64,000 nucleotides of DNA from Micrococcus porci (GTDB taxonomy: Bacteria > Actinomycetota > Actinomycetes > Actinomycetales > Micrococcaceae): positions 2,418,001-2,482,000 of the forward strand of contig NZ_CP083691.1 in the NCBI RefSeq assembly GCF_020097155.1, written 5' to 3'. Every line of letters begins with the position of its first letter. Position 1 is the stretch's first letter. A program made the translations under genes and the position numbers. Below are positions 10,208 to 18,085 of the stretch, one piece after another. Under the pieces are notes generated by a model. That model did not search any database and had not been told where the DNA came from. It saw only the letters and a program-made list of their open reading frames with translations.

Positions 10208-10903
10208 ATGAGCGAGACCCCGCAGCTGACCACGGCCGAGCTGGCCAAGCACATCGACCACACCCTGCTCAAGCCCGAGGCCTCCCGCGAGGACATCCTG
10301 CGCGTCGTCGCCGAGGCCCGCGAGGCCGGTGTGAAGAGCGTGTGCGTGAACCCGCGCTGGGTGCGCGAGGTCCGCGCGGGCCTGGAGGGCTCCGACGTCC
10401 TCACCTGCACGGTGATCGGCTTCCCCCTGGGCGCCTCCTCCTCCGCCGTCAAGGCCTTCGAGACCACCCAGGCGATCGCCGACGGCGCGGACGAGGTGGA
10501 CATGGTGATCGACATCGCCGCGGCCCGCGCCGGGGATCGCGCCCGCCTCGAGGAGGACGTGCGCGCCGTCGTCGCGGCCGCCCACGCCTCGGGCCCGGCC
10601 GGACGGGCCGGCACGCTGGTCAAGGTGATCATCGAGACAGCCCTGCTCGACGACGCCGCCAAGGTCCTGGCCTGCGAGGCCGCCGTGGCCGCGGGTGCGG
10701 ACTTCGTGAAGACCTCCACGGGCTTCTCCACGGGCGGGGCCACGGTCGAGGACGTCGCCCTGATGCGCCGCACCGTGGGCCCGGAGATCGGCGTGAAGGC
10801 CTCCGGCGGCGTGCGCTCCCGCGAGGACGCGCTCGCCATGATCACTGCCGGCGCCACGCGCATCGGGGCGAGCTCCGCGCTTGCTATCCTGGGTGACGAC
10901 TGA
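10208..10903 (+). CDS. deoC: Deoxyribose-phosphate aldolase
   Basis: DeoC cleaves 2-deoxyribose 5-phosphate to glyceraldehyde 3-phosphate and acetaldehyde. The 231-residue TIM barrel shows [10 protein letters not shown] near the start, [10 protein letters not shown], and the Schiff-base lysine (K168) in [14 protein letters not shown]; the second active-site lysine is in VKASGGVRS. It completes the pathway opened by the nucleoside phosphorylase and mutase upstream. Start ATG 10208. Confidence 0.96.
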   Translation: MSETPQLTTAELAKHIDHTLLKPEASREDILRVVAEAREAGVKSVCVNPRWVREVRAGLEGSDVLTCTVIGFPLGASSSAVKAFETTQAIADGADEVDMVIDIAAARAGDRARLEEDVRAVVAAAHASGPAGRAGTLVKVIIETALLDDAAKVLACEAAVAAGADFVKTSTGFSTGGATVEDVALMRRTVGPEIGVKASGGVRSREDALAMITAGATRIGASSALAILGDD

Positions 10904-10947
10904 CGCCGGCTCGCACCGCCGGATGCTTCTGCACAGAGGAGATTGAC

Positions 10948-11241
10948 GTGATCCGCAACGGCAAGGCCATCGACCACTCGAACCAGGGCGGCTTCGGCGG
11001 CTCCGCGATCGCCTGGCTCGTGACCTACGCGATCTTCCTGGCCGCGGTCTATGCGATGGGCTTCTGGGACTTCACGCACGTGTGGATCCCGGGTCTGATC
11101 GCCCTGGCGCTCGCGTTCCTGACGATGTTCATCCCCAAGCAGCTGCTCGGCCGCGGGGACACCGTGGACGCCGTGGCCATCCATGCCGCCCGCCCGGCCG
11201 AGATCCACGCCCCGCGCGGCACCGGAGCCGTGCACCACTGA
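10948..11241 (+). CDS. Small two-helix membrane protein of unknown function
   Basis: The 97-residue protein has two hydrophobic stretches, AIAWLVTYAIFLAAVYAM and the Leu/Ala-rich GLIALALAFLTMFI, then a basic-to-polar C-terminal tail rich in His. The GTG start at 10948 has a good GAGGAG 6-7 bases upstream. I do not recognise a family. It follows deoC by 44 bases and may ride on the same transcript, which ends at the hairpin at 11295-11335. Confidence 0.75.
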   Translation: MIRNGKAIDHSNQGGFGGSAIAWLVTYAIFLAAVYAMGFWDFTHVWIPGLIALALAFLTMFIPKQLLGRGDTVDAVAIHAARPAEIHAPRGTGAVHH

Positions 11242-11294
11242 GCCTGTCCCGCGCCCCGCGCCGCGCAGGCGCACCGCGGCCCTCCGCCGCTCGC

Positions 11295-11335
11295 CGAAGG
11301 GCGTCCACTCGCAACACGGGAGTGGACGCCCTTCG
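11295..11335. terminator. Perfect 16-bp hairpin terminator overlapping the 5' end of the acyltransferase gene
   Basis: The arms at 11295-11310 and 11320-11335 are perfectly complementary around a 9-base loop, and TCTTGTGT follows. It is well placed to end the 7604-11241 transcripts. The right arm is also coding: it specifies the VDALR part of the next gene's conserved N-terminal motif. Confidence 0.8.
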
Positions 11336-12332
11336 TCTTGTGTCCATCTCCGCGGTGGTGCTGGGCCACGCCTACCTGGCCGACCTGACGTTCAGCCCGT
11401 ACCTGGAGATCTGGCGGATGCCGCTGTTCTTCTTCCTCACGGGCTACTTCTGGACCCGGGGCCGGCCATGGGCGGCGGACGCCCTCTCCCGGTTCCGCTC
11501 CCTGATGGTCCCGTACCTGCTGTGGTCGGTGCTGATGACTCTTGTGGTGCTGAGCTGGAGCCGCCGGAGCCAGATCGACGGCGTCACGCTGGCCGACCTG
11601 GTCTCCGCCGGCTGGTACGGCGGGGCGGACCAGCCGCCGCCGTGGTGGGCGTTCTGGTTCATCTCGGTGCTGTTCTTCGTGGCCCTGCTGCGCCGCGCCC
11701 TGGAGCGGGCGCCGTCCTGGGCCGGGTGGGCGGTGGCCCTGGCGGGGCTCGCGGCGGCCGAGCTGGTTCCGGAGTCCGCGATCGCGCGGACCCCGCTGGG
11801 GATCGGCCTCGCCGCCCCGTGCCTGTTCTACGTGCTCGCCGGGGAGGCGTTCCGGCGGCGCGTCCAGCCGCGGATCCGCCGCCACCGCACGCTGATCGGC
11901 GTCGCGCTCGTGGCGGCGGGGGTCGGGGCCGTGGCCCTGGGGCTGCCGCCGCACAACATCAAGTGGGGCGGCTTCGGACTGTTCCCCTGGACGCCCCTGA
12001 CGGGGATTGCGATGGCGGCCGGCATGGTGCTCGTGTTCGGCGCCTTCGTGGAGCGGCGGCTGCGGGCCTTCGCCCGCGACACCGGGACCGGACGGGCGAT
12101 CCGCGCGGGGATCACCGCGCTGACGAGGACGGGCACCGTGGTGGTGCTGCTGCATGGACTGGTGCTGATGGAGGCGATGCGCGTGGGGATCGAGGACAAC
12201 CTGATGAAGTTCGTGGTAGCCCTGACGGTGAGCTGGGCCGTGGGACTCGCCCTGCTGGCCACTCCCCTGGCCCGCCCCCTCACGGGCGTGCCGCAGCAGT
12301 GGTTCCCGTTCGGACGGGAGGCGGGGGCATGA
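11322..12332 (+). CDS. Acyltransferase family 3 membrane protein (start uncertain)
   Basis: The protein shows the acyltransferase-3 N-terminal motif VDALRLVSISAVVLGHAYL with its catalytic-type His, then PLFFFLTGYFW, and about ten hydrophobic helices. Such enzymes transfer acetyl or other acyl groups to surface glycans or small molecules. No normal start exists: the GTG at 11322 is the only candidate close to the motif, has no Shine-Dalgarno sequence, and lies in the right arm of a terminator hairpin; the frame runs open upstream to 11082 without family-like residues. It may therefore be truncated at its 5' end. The stop overlaps the phosphatase start (ATGA at 12329-12332). Confidence 0.72.
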   Translation: MDALRLVSISAVVLGHAYLADLTFSPYLEIWRMPLFFFLTGYFWTRGRPWAADALSRFRSLMVPYLLWSVLMTLVVLSWSRRSQIDGVTLADLVSAGWYGGADQPPPWWAFWFISVLFFVALLRRALERAPSWAGWAVALAGLAAAELVPESAIARTPLGIGLAAPCLFYVLAGEAFRRRVQPRIRRHRTLIGVALVAAGVGAVALGLPPHNIKWGGFGLFPWTPLTGIAMAAGMVLVFGAFVERRLRAFARDTGTGRAIRAGITALTRTGTVVVLLHGLVLMEAMRVGIEDNLMKFVVALTVSWAVGLALLATPLARPLTGVPQQWFPFGREAGA

Positions 12333-13021
12333 GCTGGTTCGAGCGCCCCGCCCTGCGGTCCCCGTTCGCGGCCGCCCCGGGGATGGATGCCCCGGCCGAC
12401 GACGGCGCGGGCGGCCCCCTGCGGATCCTCACCGTGTGCACGGGCAACATCTGCCGCTCCGCGTGGGCCCACCACGTGCTGCAGGCCCGCCTCGACGCCG
12501 CGCTCGGCGCCGACGTCGTGGAGGTCTCCAGCGCCGGGACCGGGCCCAACCAGGCGCTGGCCGTCCCAGAGGAGCTGCTCACCCTGGCCCCCGACGCGGG
12601 GGTGCGCGCCGCGCTGGCGGCCCATCGCCCCCGCCGGCTGACGGCGCGCGTGCTGGCCGGGCAGGACCTGGTGCTGACGGCCACCGAGGCGCATCGCGAC
12701 GCCGTCGTGCGCGAGGCCCCGGCCGCGCTCCGCCGCTCCGCCACCCTCCTCGACGCCGGCGCCCTGCTGGCCGACCCCGACGCCGTGGCCCCGGGCGGCG
12801 GCGGCCGGGCGCTGGTCGCGGCCCTGGAGGCCGCGCGTCGGGAGGGGAGGGGCCTGGACGCGGGACGACGGGGCCTGTTCCCGGCCGGACGCCGCGCCGC
12901 CGACCTCGCGGACCCGTTCCGCGGCCCCGCCGAGGGCTACACGGAGATGACGCGTGCACTGGAGCCGGCCCTCGCGGCGGTCGAGGCGGCGGTGGTGCGG
13001 GCCGTGGAGCCCGCCCGCTGA
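12329..13021 (+). CDS. Low-molecular-weight protein-tyrosine-phosphatase (Wzb-like)
   Basis: The C-x5-R signature is present as VCTGNICRSAW (Cys37, Arg43), and the general-acid Asp is in the DPF motif (Asp195). At 230 residues it is longer than the usual 150-180, because of a ~30-residue N-terminal extension and an Ala/Gly/Arg-rich insertion (about 145-185). The acyltransferase stop overlaps its ATG. Lying 1.5 kb from the BY-kinase gene, it is the likely phosphatase for that kinase's C-terminal tyrosine cluster. Confidence 0.88.
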   Translation: MSWFERPALRSPFAAAPGMDAPADDGAGGPLRILTVCTGNICRSAWAHHVLQARLDAALGADVVEVSSAGTGPNQALAVPEELLTLAPDAGVRAALAAHRPRRLTARVLAGQDLVLTATEAHRDAVVREAPAALRRSATLLDAGALLADPDAVAPGGGGRALVAALEAARREGRGLDAGRRGLFPAGRRAADLADPFRGPAEGYTEMTRALEPALAAVEAAVVRAVEPAR

Positions 13022-13042
13022 GCCGGCCTCCGCGCGGCCGGC
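13022..13042. terminator. Short hairpin between convergent phosphatase and polymerase genes
   Basis: GCCGGCC at 13022-13028 pairs with GGCCGGC at 13036-13042 across a 7-base loop, filling almost the whole gap between two convergent stops. Confidence 0.5.
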
Positions 13043-13043
13043 C

Positions 13044-14336
13044 TCAGTGCCCGCGGGCCGCCGCCTGCCGGAGGGTCCGCTCCTCGCGCCGGGCGCGGGC
13101 CTGGGCGTCGAGCGGGGCGTCGGCCTCCGTGATCGCCAGGGTCGCCCCGGCCGCCAGGATGAGCATGGACGGGATGGAGACGAACACCTCGCCGAGCTGG
13201 GTGGCGGTCACCAGGACCACCACGGCCGCGGCCTCCACGGCCACGCGCGACGGCGTCCGGAGGCGGGTGGCGCCCAGGCGCAGCCCGTACACGGCGTACG
13301 CGGTGAGCATCGCGGCGGTGAGCACCACCCCGCCCTCCACGTAGAGCGCCGCGTAGGAGTTGTGGAAGAGGAACCGGCCGGCGTCGAGCTCGACGAACGA
13401 CTGCGCCAGCCCCTGGCCCGTCCACGGCGTCGCCTCCACCTTGACGCCGGTGGCCGTCTGGATGACGCTGCGGAACCAGTCCGTGCCCTCGCGGTCCGAG
13501 TAGACGCCGACCCGCGCGAGGTTCTCCTCCGCGAAGCCGACCGCCCACGCCAGGAGGGCCAGCAGGGCGACCCGCAGGACCGGCCCCATGCGGGGGGTGA
13601 GGACCACCCAGACGAGGGCGCAGGCGAAGCCGGCGAGCGAGGTGCGGGATCCGGTGAGGAAGACGCACAGGCCGGAGGCGGAGAGCAGCAGCAGGCGCAC
13701 GCCGGGGCGGCGGACGAAGGTCAGGGCCAGGACGGGGACGGCGGCGTAGTAGAGGCCCGCCACGTTCTTGTCCGCGAGGAAGCCGGTGAGGAAGCCCTGG
13801 TAGGGCGCGGGCACGAGCCCGGCGTAGAACAGGGGCACGTTCACGGCCATCGCGGCGAGGAGGCCGGTGAGCACGGACCGCAGGTCGACGCGGCGCGCGG
13901 CGAAGCAGCCCACCAGGGCCGTGAGGGCGGCCATGCGGACCAGGCGGCGGAGCCAGACGGCGTCGGGGACGCCCATCGCGAGGGACACGGCGGCGAGGTA
14001 GACGCCGACGAGGACGGCCAGCAGCGCTGCGACGCCCAGCGCGGACGCCCTCCGCTTCGCCCGCCGGCAGAGCGCGAGGCCCAGCAGCACCATCATGGCG
14101 GCCTCGTTGAGCGGGACGGGCACGCCGCCGGCGGGCAGGGTGTACGCCTCCATGGCCAGGAGGAACCCCAGGAGCAGCTCGGGCACGCGGAGGGAGGTGC
14201 GGGGGCCGGCGGCGTCCTCGGCGGTGAGGACGGACACCCCCCGCGCGGTGGCGGCCTCACGGCGGCCGCGCTCAGCCAGGACCGCCTGATAGCGCGGGTC
14301 CTGGAGGGCGGGGCCGGAGGGGAGGTGCGGGGGCAT
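13044..14336 (-). CDS. Wzy/O-antigen ligase-family polysaccharide polymerase
   Basis: This 430-residue integral membrane protein has about ten transmembrane helices and the Wzy_C-type loop with an HNSYAALYVEGG motif near residues 320-330, preceded by a large extracytoplasmic loop containing DWFRSVIQTATG. Members join lipid-linked oligosaccharide repeats or ligate glycans outside the membrane. The first ~45 residues are hydrophilic. It is divergent from the Wzz/BY-kinase gene, so polymerase and chain-length regulator share a control region of 149 bases; a minus-strand TAGGCT at 14397-14402 is a plausible -10 box. Confidence 0.8.
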   Translation of the reverse strand: MPPHLPSGPALQDPRYQAVLAERGRREAATARGVSVLTAEDAAGPRTSLRVPELLLGFLLAMEAYTLPAGGVPVPLNEAAMMVLLGLALCRRAKRRASALGVAALLAVLVGVYLAAVSLAMGVPDAVWLRRLVRMAALTALVGCFAARRVDLRSVLTGLLAAMAVNVPLFYAGLVPAPYQGFLTGFLADKNVAGLYYAAVPVLALTFVRRPGVRLLLLSASGLCVFLTGSRTSLAGFACALVWVVLTPRMGPVLRVALLALLAWAVGFAEENLARVGVYSDREGTDWFRSVIQTATGVKVEATPWTGQGLAQSFVELDAGRFLFHNSYAALYVEGGVVLTAAMLTAYAVYGLRLGATRLRTPSRVAVEAAAVVVLVTATQLGEVFVSIPSMLILAAGATLAITEADAPLDAQARARREERTLRQAAARGH

Positions 14337-14485
14337 CCGGAGGCCTTCCTCATGCGGGAGCGCGGGGGCGACGCGCGGGACGGCGCCGTCGCCACCAGCC
14401 TAGTGGAGCCCCGGTGCGGCAGGTCGAGCCCGGCCCACAGGCTGTATAGAGTTCATGGAGACGCCACCAACCGATCGGGTCCTCC

Positions 14486-15875
14486 ATGAACATCCTCGAC
14501 TTCCTTCGCGTCCTGCGAGCCAATCGCCTCGTCCTCCTGGGAGGGGTGGTGCTGGGCCTCCTGGGCGGCTTGGTCTACTCCCTCCTCCAGCCGACGCTCT
14601 ACACCTCGACGTCCACCGGCTTCGTGACCGTGGCCGGCGAGGCCAGCATCTCCGGGACGGAGACGGCGTTGACCCGCGCGCAGTCCTACGTGCCGCTCAT
14701 CAACAGCCGCACGGTGCGGGAGAAGGTCGCCGAGTCAGGCGTCGACGTGTCGGGGTCCACGCTCTCGGCCCAGGTGGTGCCGAATTCCAATCTCATCACC
14801 GTGACGGCGCTGGCCCCGGACCCGCAGCGGGCCGCCGACCTGGCCAACACCGCGCTGGGGGCGACGGCGGAGGTGGCGAACAGCCTCGACCCCACCTCCA
14901 ATGTCAAGGTCACCGCCATGGAGGACGCCCTGCCGCCCGCTGGGCCGTCCAGCCCGGACCACCTGCGCAACGCTCTGATCGGGGCGGGGATCGGCCTCCT
15001 GGCCGCCCTGGCGGTGGCGTTCCTGCGGCGGGTGCTCGACGTGAACGTGCGCACCACCACCGACGCCACGGAGGCCTCCGGGGCCGGCCTGCTCGGCGCG
15101 ATCCCGCAGGACGGGACCATGAAGGCGGAGCGCACGGCCCCGCTCGGCGTGCCCTCGCCGCGGGCGGCGGAGGCCCTGCGCCAGCTGAGGACCAACCTGC
15201 GCTTCGCCGCGGTCGACGACCCGCCCCGCGTCGTGATGGTGACCAGCTCCAACCCGGGCGAGGGCAAGTCCACCGTCATCGCCGGCCTGGCGCAGGCCGT
15301 CGCCGTGTCCGGCCAGCCCGTGATCCTCGTGGACGCGGACCTGCGGCGGCCCCGCCAGGCCAGCCAGTTCGGCGTCGACGGACGCGTGGGCCTGTCGGAG
15401 GTCCTCAGCGGGGACGTCCTGCTGGAGGACGCCGTCCAGGACCTCGGGGACGGGCTCCTGCTCCTCCCGGCCGGCCGCACGCCCCCGAACCCGTCCGAGC
15501 AGCTCGGATCGCACCGCATGCAGGAGTTGCTGCGCGTGCTCGCCGAGACCCATCTGGTCCTCGTCGACGCCCCCCCCGGTGCTGCCGGTGACGGACTCCA
15601 CCCTGCTGGCGGCCGTCGTGGACGGGACCGTGCTGGTGGTGCGCCACGGCAAGACCCGGAAGGACCATGTGGAGGTGGCCCGGGACATGCTGGCCAAGGT
15701 CAACGCCCGCATGCTGGGCGTGGTGCTCAACGGCGTGCCCGCCTCCGGTGTGGGCTCGGACTACTACGGCGGGGGCTACGGCGCGGACGGCGGCAGCTAC
15801 GACGTCTACTACCAGGCGCCCCGGGACGCCGCCGACGCCGCGGCCGGGACCGCGGGCGACACGTCGCGACGCTGA
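14486..15875 (+). CDS. Wzz/BY-kinase (polysaccharide co-polymerase with tyrosine kinase), frameshifted at a poly-C run
   Basis: The first frame gives a chain-length domain with a transmembrane helix at about 14-34 and another at 162-182, then a BY-kinase domain with Walker A TSSNPGEGKST (Lys261), Walker A' ILVDADLRRPR and Walker B LVLVDAPP (357-364). A run of eight C at 15570-15577, inside Walker B, shifts the frame; the natural continuation (LPVTDSTLLAAVVDGTVLVV onward, ending in a Tyr-rich YYGGGY...YDVYY tail) lies in another frame from 15579 to the stop at 15875. Seven C would restore one 462-residue protein. As read, translation runs on to 15949 as unrelated sequence, losing the tyrosine tail. 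Slippage-based switching or a sequencing error are both possible. Confidence 0.88.
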
Positions 15876-15931
15876 TCGCGCCCGGCGGCAGGGCCAGGTC
15901 GTCGCACCGACGGCGCAGGCCCGGGGATGCA

Positions 15932-15965
15932 GAAGGGCCCCGCCTCTGACGAGGCGGGGCCCTTC
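15932..15965. terminator. Bidirectional terminator after the BY-kinase gene
   Basis: A perfect 15-bp stem (15932-15946 with 15951-15965) around the loop TGAC lies between convergent stops at 15875 and 15984. Confidence 0.9.
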
Positions 15966-15983
15966 ATGGTGGTGCTCCGACGA

Positions 15984-16544
15984 TCAGCAGCCCGCCGTGG
16001 GCGGGGTGGTCTCGAAGCAGTTCTTGAACTCGACGATGCCCCCGTTGCACAGATCCGCGCCCTCGGGGGCGCCCTTCGGCAGGGCCAGCTGCAGCTTGCC
16101 CTTGACGCAGCCGGACTCCTGGGCCGAGTTGCCGGTGTTGTTCACCACGTAGTAGTAGGTCTTGGACTGGCCCGGCTGCAGGAGCAGCTCGGGGTCCATG
16201 GCGGCCAGTCGCTTGCCTCCCCTGCACGGGCTGGCGGTGTAGAGACGCGCCTCGCCATTCCGGGTGGTGTGGCCGCCGAACACCACGGTCACCGTGCCCG
16301 GGTTGACGTACACGGGGGTGGGCGACGTGTTGGTGATGGTGATGGTGAAGCCGTAGGCCTGCTTGATGCCATCGGGGTGGCCACCGCCCGGGAACTTCTC
16401 GGCGGTGCCCGAGGTCACGTTGACACAGCCGGTCGGGGAGGCGGCGGCGAACGGGGCGGCGGCGACGGCGGCGACGGCGGGGACGGACCACGCGATGCCG
16501 GCGGACACGGTGCGGCGGTTGACGGTCTTGGGAGTGGTCTGCAT
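15984..16544 (-). CDS. Secreted protein of unknown function with twin-arginine-like leader
   Basis: The 186-residue protein begins with NRRTVSAGIAWSVPAVAAVA and an Ala-rich segment ending in AAAS, which resembles a Tat-type export signal. The mature part is predicted to be beta-rich, with four cysteines visible in spaced positions and a stretch TITITNTSPTPVYVNPGTVTV typical of Ig-like surface domains. The frame is open further upstream to 16646, but the ATG at 16544 has GGAG 6 bases upstream and begins the signal. A paralogue with the same leader pattern lies at 25173-25919. The function is unknown. Confidence 0.82.
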   Translation of the reverse strand: MQTTPKTVNRRTVSAGIAWSVPAVAAVAAAPFAAASPTGCVNVTSGTAEKFPGGGHPDGIKQAYGFTITITNTSPTPVYVNPGTVTVVFGGHTTRNGEARLYTASPCRGGKRLAAMDPELLLQPGQSKTYYYVVNNTGNSAQESGCVKGKLQLALPKGAPEGADLCNGGIVEFKNCFETTPPTAGC

Positions 16545-16759
16545 GCGATTCTCCAAAGCGAGGGGACGAGGGGGCCGACGCGGGGATGACGACGGGTGCA
16601 GGCGGGGCGGGTCACAGTCGGTGTGGCTGTGGGTAACCCCCTCCATGATAGCGCTGTGTCGTCGTCGTCACACGGGACAGGCCTCCCTCCTTCGTCACGA
16701 AACGGTATCGTTCCGCGTGATCCTGGGCGCAGGCACGGCGGTGTCACCCCCTGTTGGCC

Positions 16760-16798
16760 TGCTGTTCACCCCTGCTGTTCACCCCTGCTGTCCACCCC
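16760..16798. repeat. Three tandem 13-bp repeats upstream of the nucleotidyltransferase gene
   Basis: Copies TGCTGTTCACCCC (16760-16772), an identical one (16773-16785) and TGCTGTCCACCCC (16786-16798) are directly adjacent, 55 bases before the ATG. Possible roles are a regulator-binding array or a slippage-prone spacer. Confidence 0.9.
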
Positions 16799-16841
16799 GG
16801 AGGCCCGGCTCCTCCCGCGCCTGGGGGCCGCGGTGGCTGAC

Positions 16842-16847
16842 TAGAGT
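16842..16847 (+). promoter_or_regulatory. Leaderless -10 box of the nucleotidyltransferase gene
   Basis: TAGAGT is 6 bases before the ATG at 16854, with no ribosome-binding site between. Confidence 0.5.
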
Positions 16848-16853
16848 GAGGGC

Positions 16854-17717
16854 ATGACCGCCGCGCCCGCCCCCCTGGAGACCCGGGTCCGGCTGGCGCA
16901 CGCCCGCATCACCCACCTCATGGCGGCGGCCGGTGTGCGCTCTCTCCACATCAAGGGCTATGCGATGGGGCCGGGGGTCTACGCCGGCGGGCGGACGAGC
17001 TCGGACGTGGACCTGCTGGTGCACCCGGCCGACCTCTCCCACGCCCTGGATGCCCTCACCTCCCACGGGTGGCGTCGTATCGCGGACTTCGCGGAGGGCT
17101 CCGTGTTCGAGCACGCGGCGACCCTCTGGCACGACCAGCTCGGCTACGTGGACGTGCACCGGCGCCTCCCCGGCCTCGGCCGCTCCCCGGTGGACGCCTT
17201 CGAGGCGCTGTGGGGGGAGCGCACCACCACGGTGGTCGCCGGGCACGCCGTTCCCGTCCCGTCCCTCCGGCACCAACGCCTGGTCGTGCTGGTCCATGGG
17301 GCGCGCGACGCCGGCCGCGGCCGCTTCGACGTGGACCACCTGCGCCACACCCTCGACGCCGGCCAGTGGGCGGAGCTGCGGGTGCAGGCCCAGATCCTCG
17401 GGGCCGGGGCCGCGTGGTCGATCGCCACCGGGGAGACGGACGTCGCGGGCGTGGACGAGCGGGAGGCGCTGCTCCTGTCCGCGGTCCGCGGGGACGAGTC
17501 CGGCATCCGGCTGCTCGCCACCCGCTGGCACGCCGCGCGGGGGTGGCGGGAGCGACTCCACCTCCTGGTGCGCACCGTGCCCGTCAACCGCGCGCACCTG
17601 CAGATGCGCCTCGGACGTCCGCCCACCACGGCCGACGTCCTGCGAGAGCAGGCGTCGCGGGGCGCGGCGCTGACCCGCTGGGCCGCAGGGAAGGCGGTGC
17701 CCCGTGTCGGACGCTGA
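16854..17717 (+). CDS. Nucleotidyltransferase-fold protein (NTase_5-like)
   Basis: The 287-residue protein has a pol-beta nucleotidyltransferase core: HIKGYAMGPGVYAGGRTSSD followed by VDLLV, i.e. the Gly-Gly and Asp-x-Asp pair that binds metal and NTP. The next block, SHGWRRIADFAEGSVFEHAA and YVDVHRRLPG, matches the uncharacterised NTase_5 family, whose members sit beside PqqD-like and HPr-kinase-like genes in exopolysaccharide loci. The substrate is unknown. It overlaps the PqqD gene by 14 bases, and an HprK-PqqD fusion at 50250 may be the third partner. Confidence 0.75.
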   Translation: MTAAPAPLETRVRLAHARITHLMAAAGVRSLHIKGYAMGPGVYAGGRTSSDVDLLVHPADLSHALDALTSHGWRRIADFAEGSVFEHAATLWHDQLGYVDVHRRLPGLGRSPVDAFEALWGERTTTVVAGHAVPVPSLRHQRLVVLVHGARDAGRGRFDVDHLRHTLDAGQWAELRVQAQILGAGAAWSIATGETDVAGVDEREALLLSAVRGDESGIRLLATRWHAARGWRERLHLLVRTVPVNRAHLQMRLGRPPTTADVLREQASRGAALTRWAAGKAVPRVGR

Positions 17718-18063
17718 GCACCCGCCGTTCGCCCAGGCTCCCGCCGCACGCGCCTGGCGGGTCGCGCCGACGACGGCGTGGGTGCGTTCGGGCGAGCATC
17801 AGGTGACCGTGATGGACCTGGACGAGGGGAACCCCCAGGTCCTGAGCCCCACCGGGTCCGCGGTCTGGGAGCTGCTGCTCGACGGACGCACACCCGAGGA
17901 CGACCTCGCCGCGGATCCGCCGAAGCCCGTCGAGGAGGAAGCGCTGTGCGGGGCCGTCGCGGAGGCCTTCGGCGTCGACGTCGAGGTGGTCGCCGCGGAC
18001 ACGCGCGCGTTCCTGGGCATGCTGGCCGGGCACCGCCTCGTGGTGCCGGCCGTCCTCCCCTGA
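17704..18063 (+). CDS. PqqD family protein (peptide-chaperone-like winged helix)
   Basis: The 119-residue protein shows the PqqD pattern: a beta hairpin ending in VMDLDEGNPQVLSPTGSAVW, then ELLLDGRTPEDDL and a C-terminal helix pair. The 'L.p.G..vW.ll.dG.t..el' signature is clear. PqqD proteins bind peptide substrates for modifying enzymes, but in exopolysaccharide loci the partner is unknown. The GTG start at 17704 overlaps the nucleotidyltransferase gene in another frame, so the two are coupled. No precursor peptide or radical SAM gene is nearby. Confidence 0.72.
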   Translation: MSDAEHPPFAQAPAARAWRVAPTTAWVRSGEHQVTVMDLDEGNPQVLSPTGSAVWELLLDGRTPEDDLAADPPKPVEEEALCGAVAEAFGVDVEVVAADTRAFLGMLAGHRLVVPAVLP

Positions 18064-18078
18064 ACCACGGCCGGCACC
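18042..18078. terminator. Terminator hairpin spanning the end of the PqqD gene
   Basis: GGTGCCGGCCGT (18042-18053) pairs perfectly with ACGGCCGGCACC (18067-18078) across a 13-base loop that contains the PqqD stop, just before the convergent mfd stop at 18086. Confidence 0.65.
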
Positions 18079-18085
18079 GGCCGGC

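Larger units (their letters stand above)
16545..16853. other. 309-base divergent intergenic region
   Basis: No gene is visible here. The region must hold the promoter of the minus-strand secreted protein (left part) and of the nucleotidyltransferase (right end, TAGAGT at 16842-16847). The middle contains a threefold 13-bp tandem repeat at 16760-16798. Confidence 0.7.

Noticed and set aside
11082..11321. An N-terminal extension of the acyltransferase starting at GTG 11082
   Set aside because: It overlaps the small membrane protein gene and is Arg/Pro-rich without acyltransferase features.
16760..16798. Possible CRISPR array
   Set aside because: Repeats are 13 bases, directly adjacent with no spacers, and no cas gene exists in the window.
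16854..18063. PqqD as a sign of a RiPP (lasso peptide or PQQ) cluster
   Set aside because: No precursor peptide, radical SAM enzyme, cyclase or transporter of that type is next to it; the neighbours fit a glycan locus.
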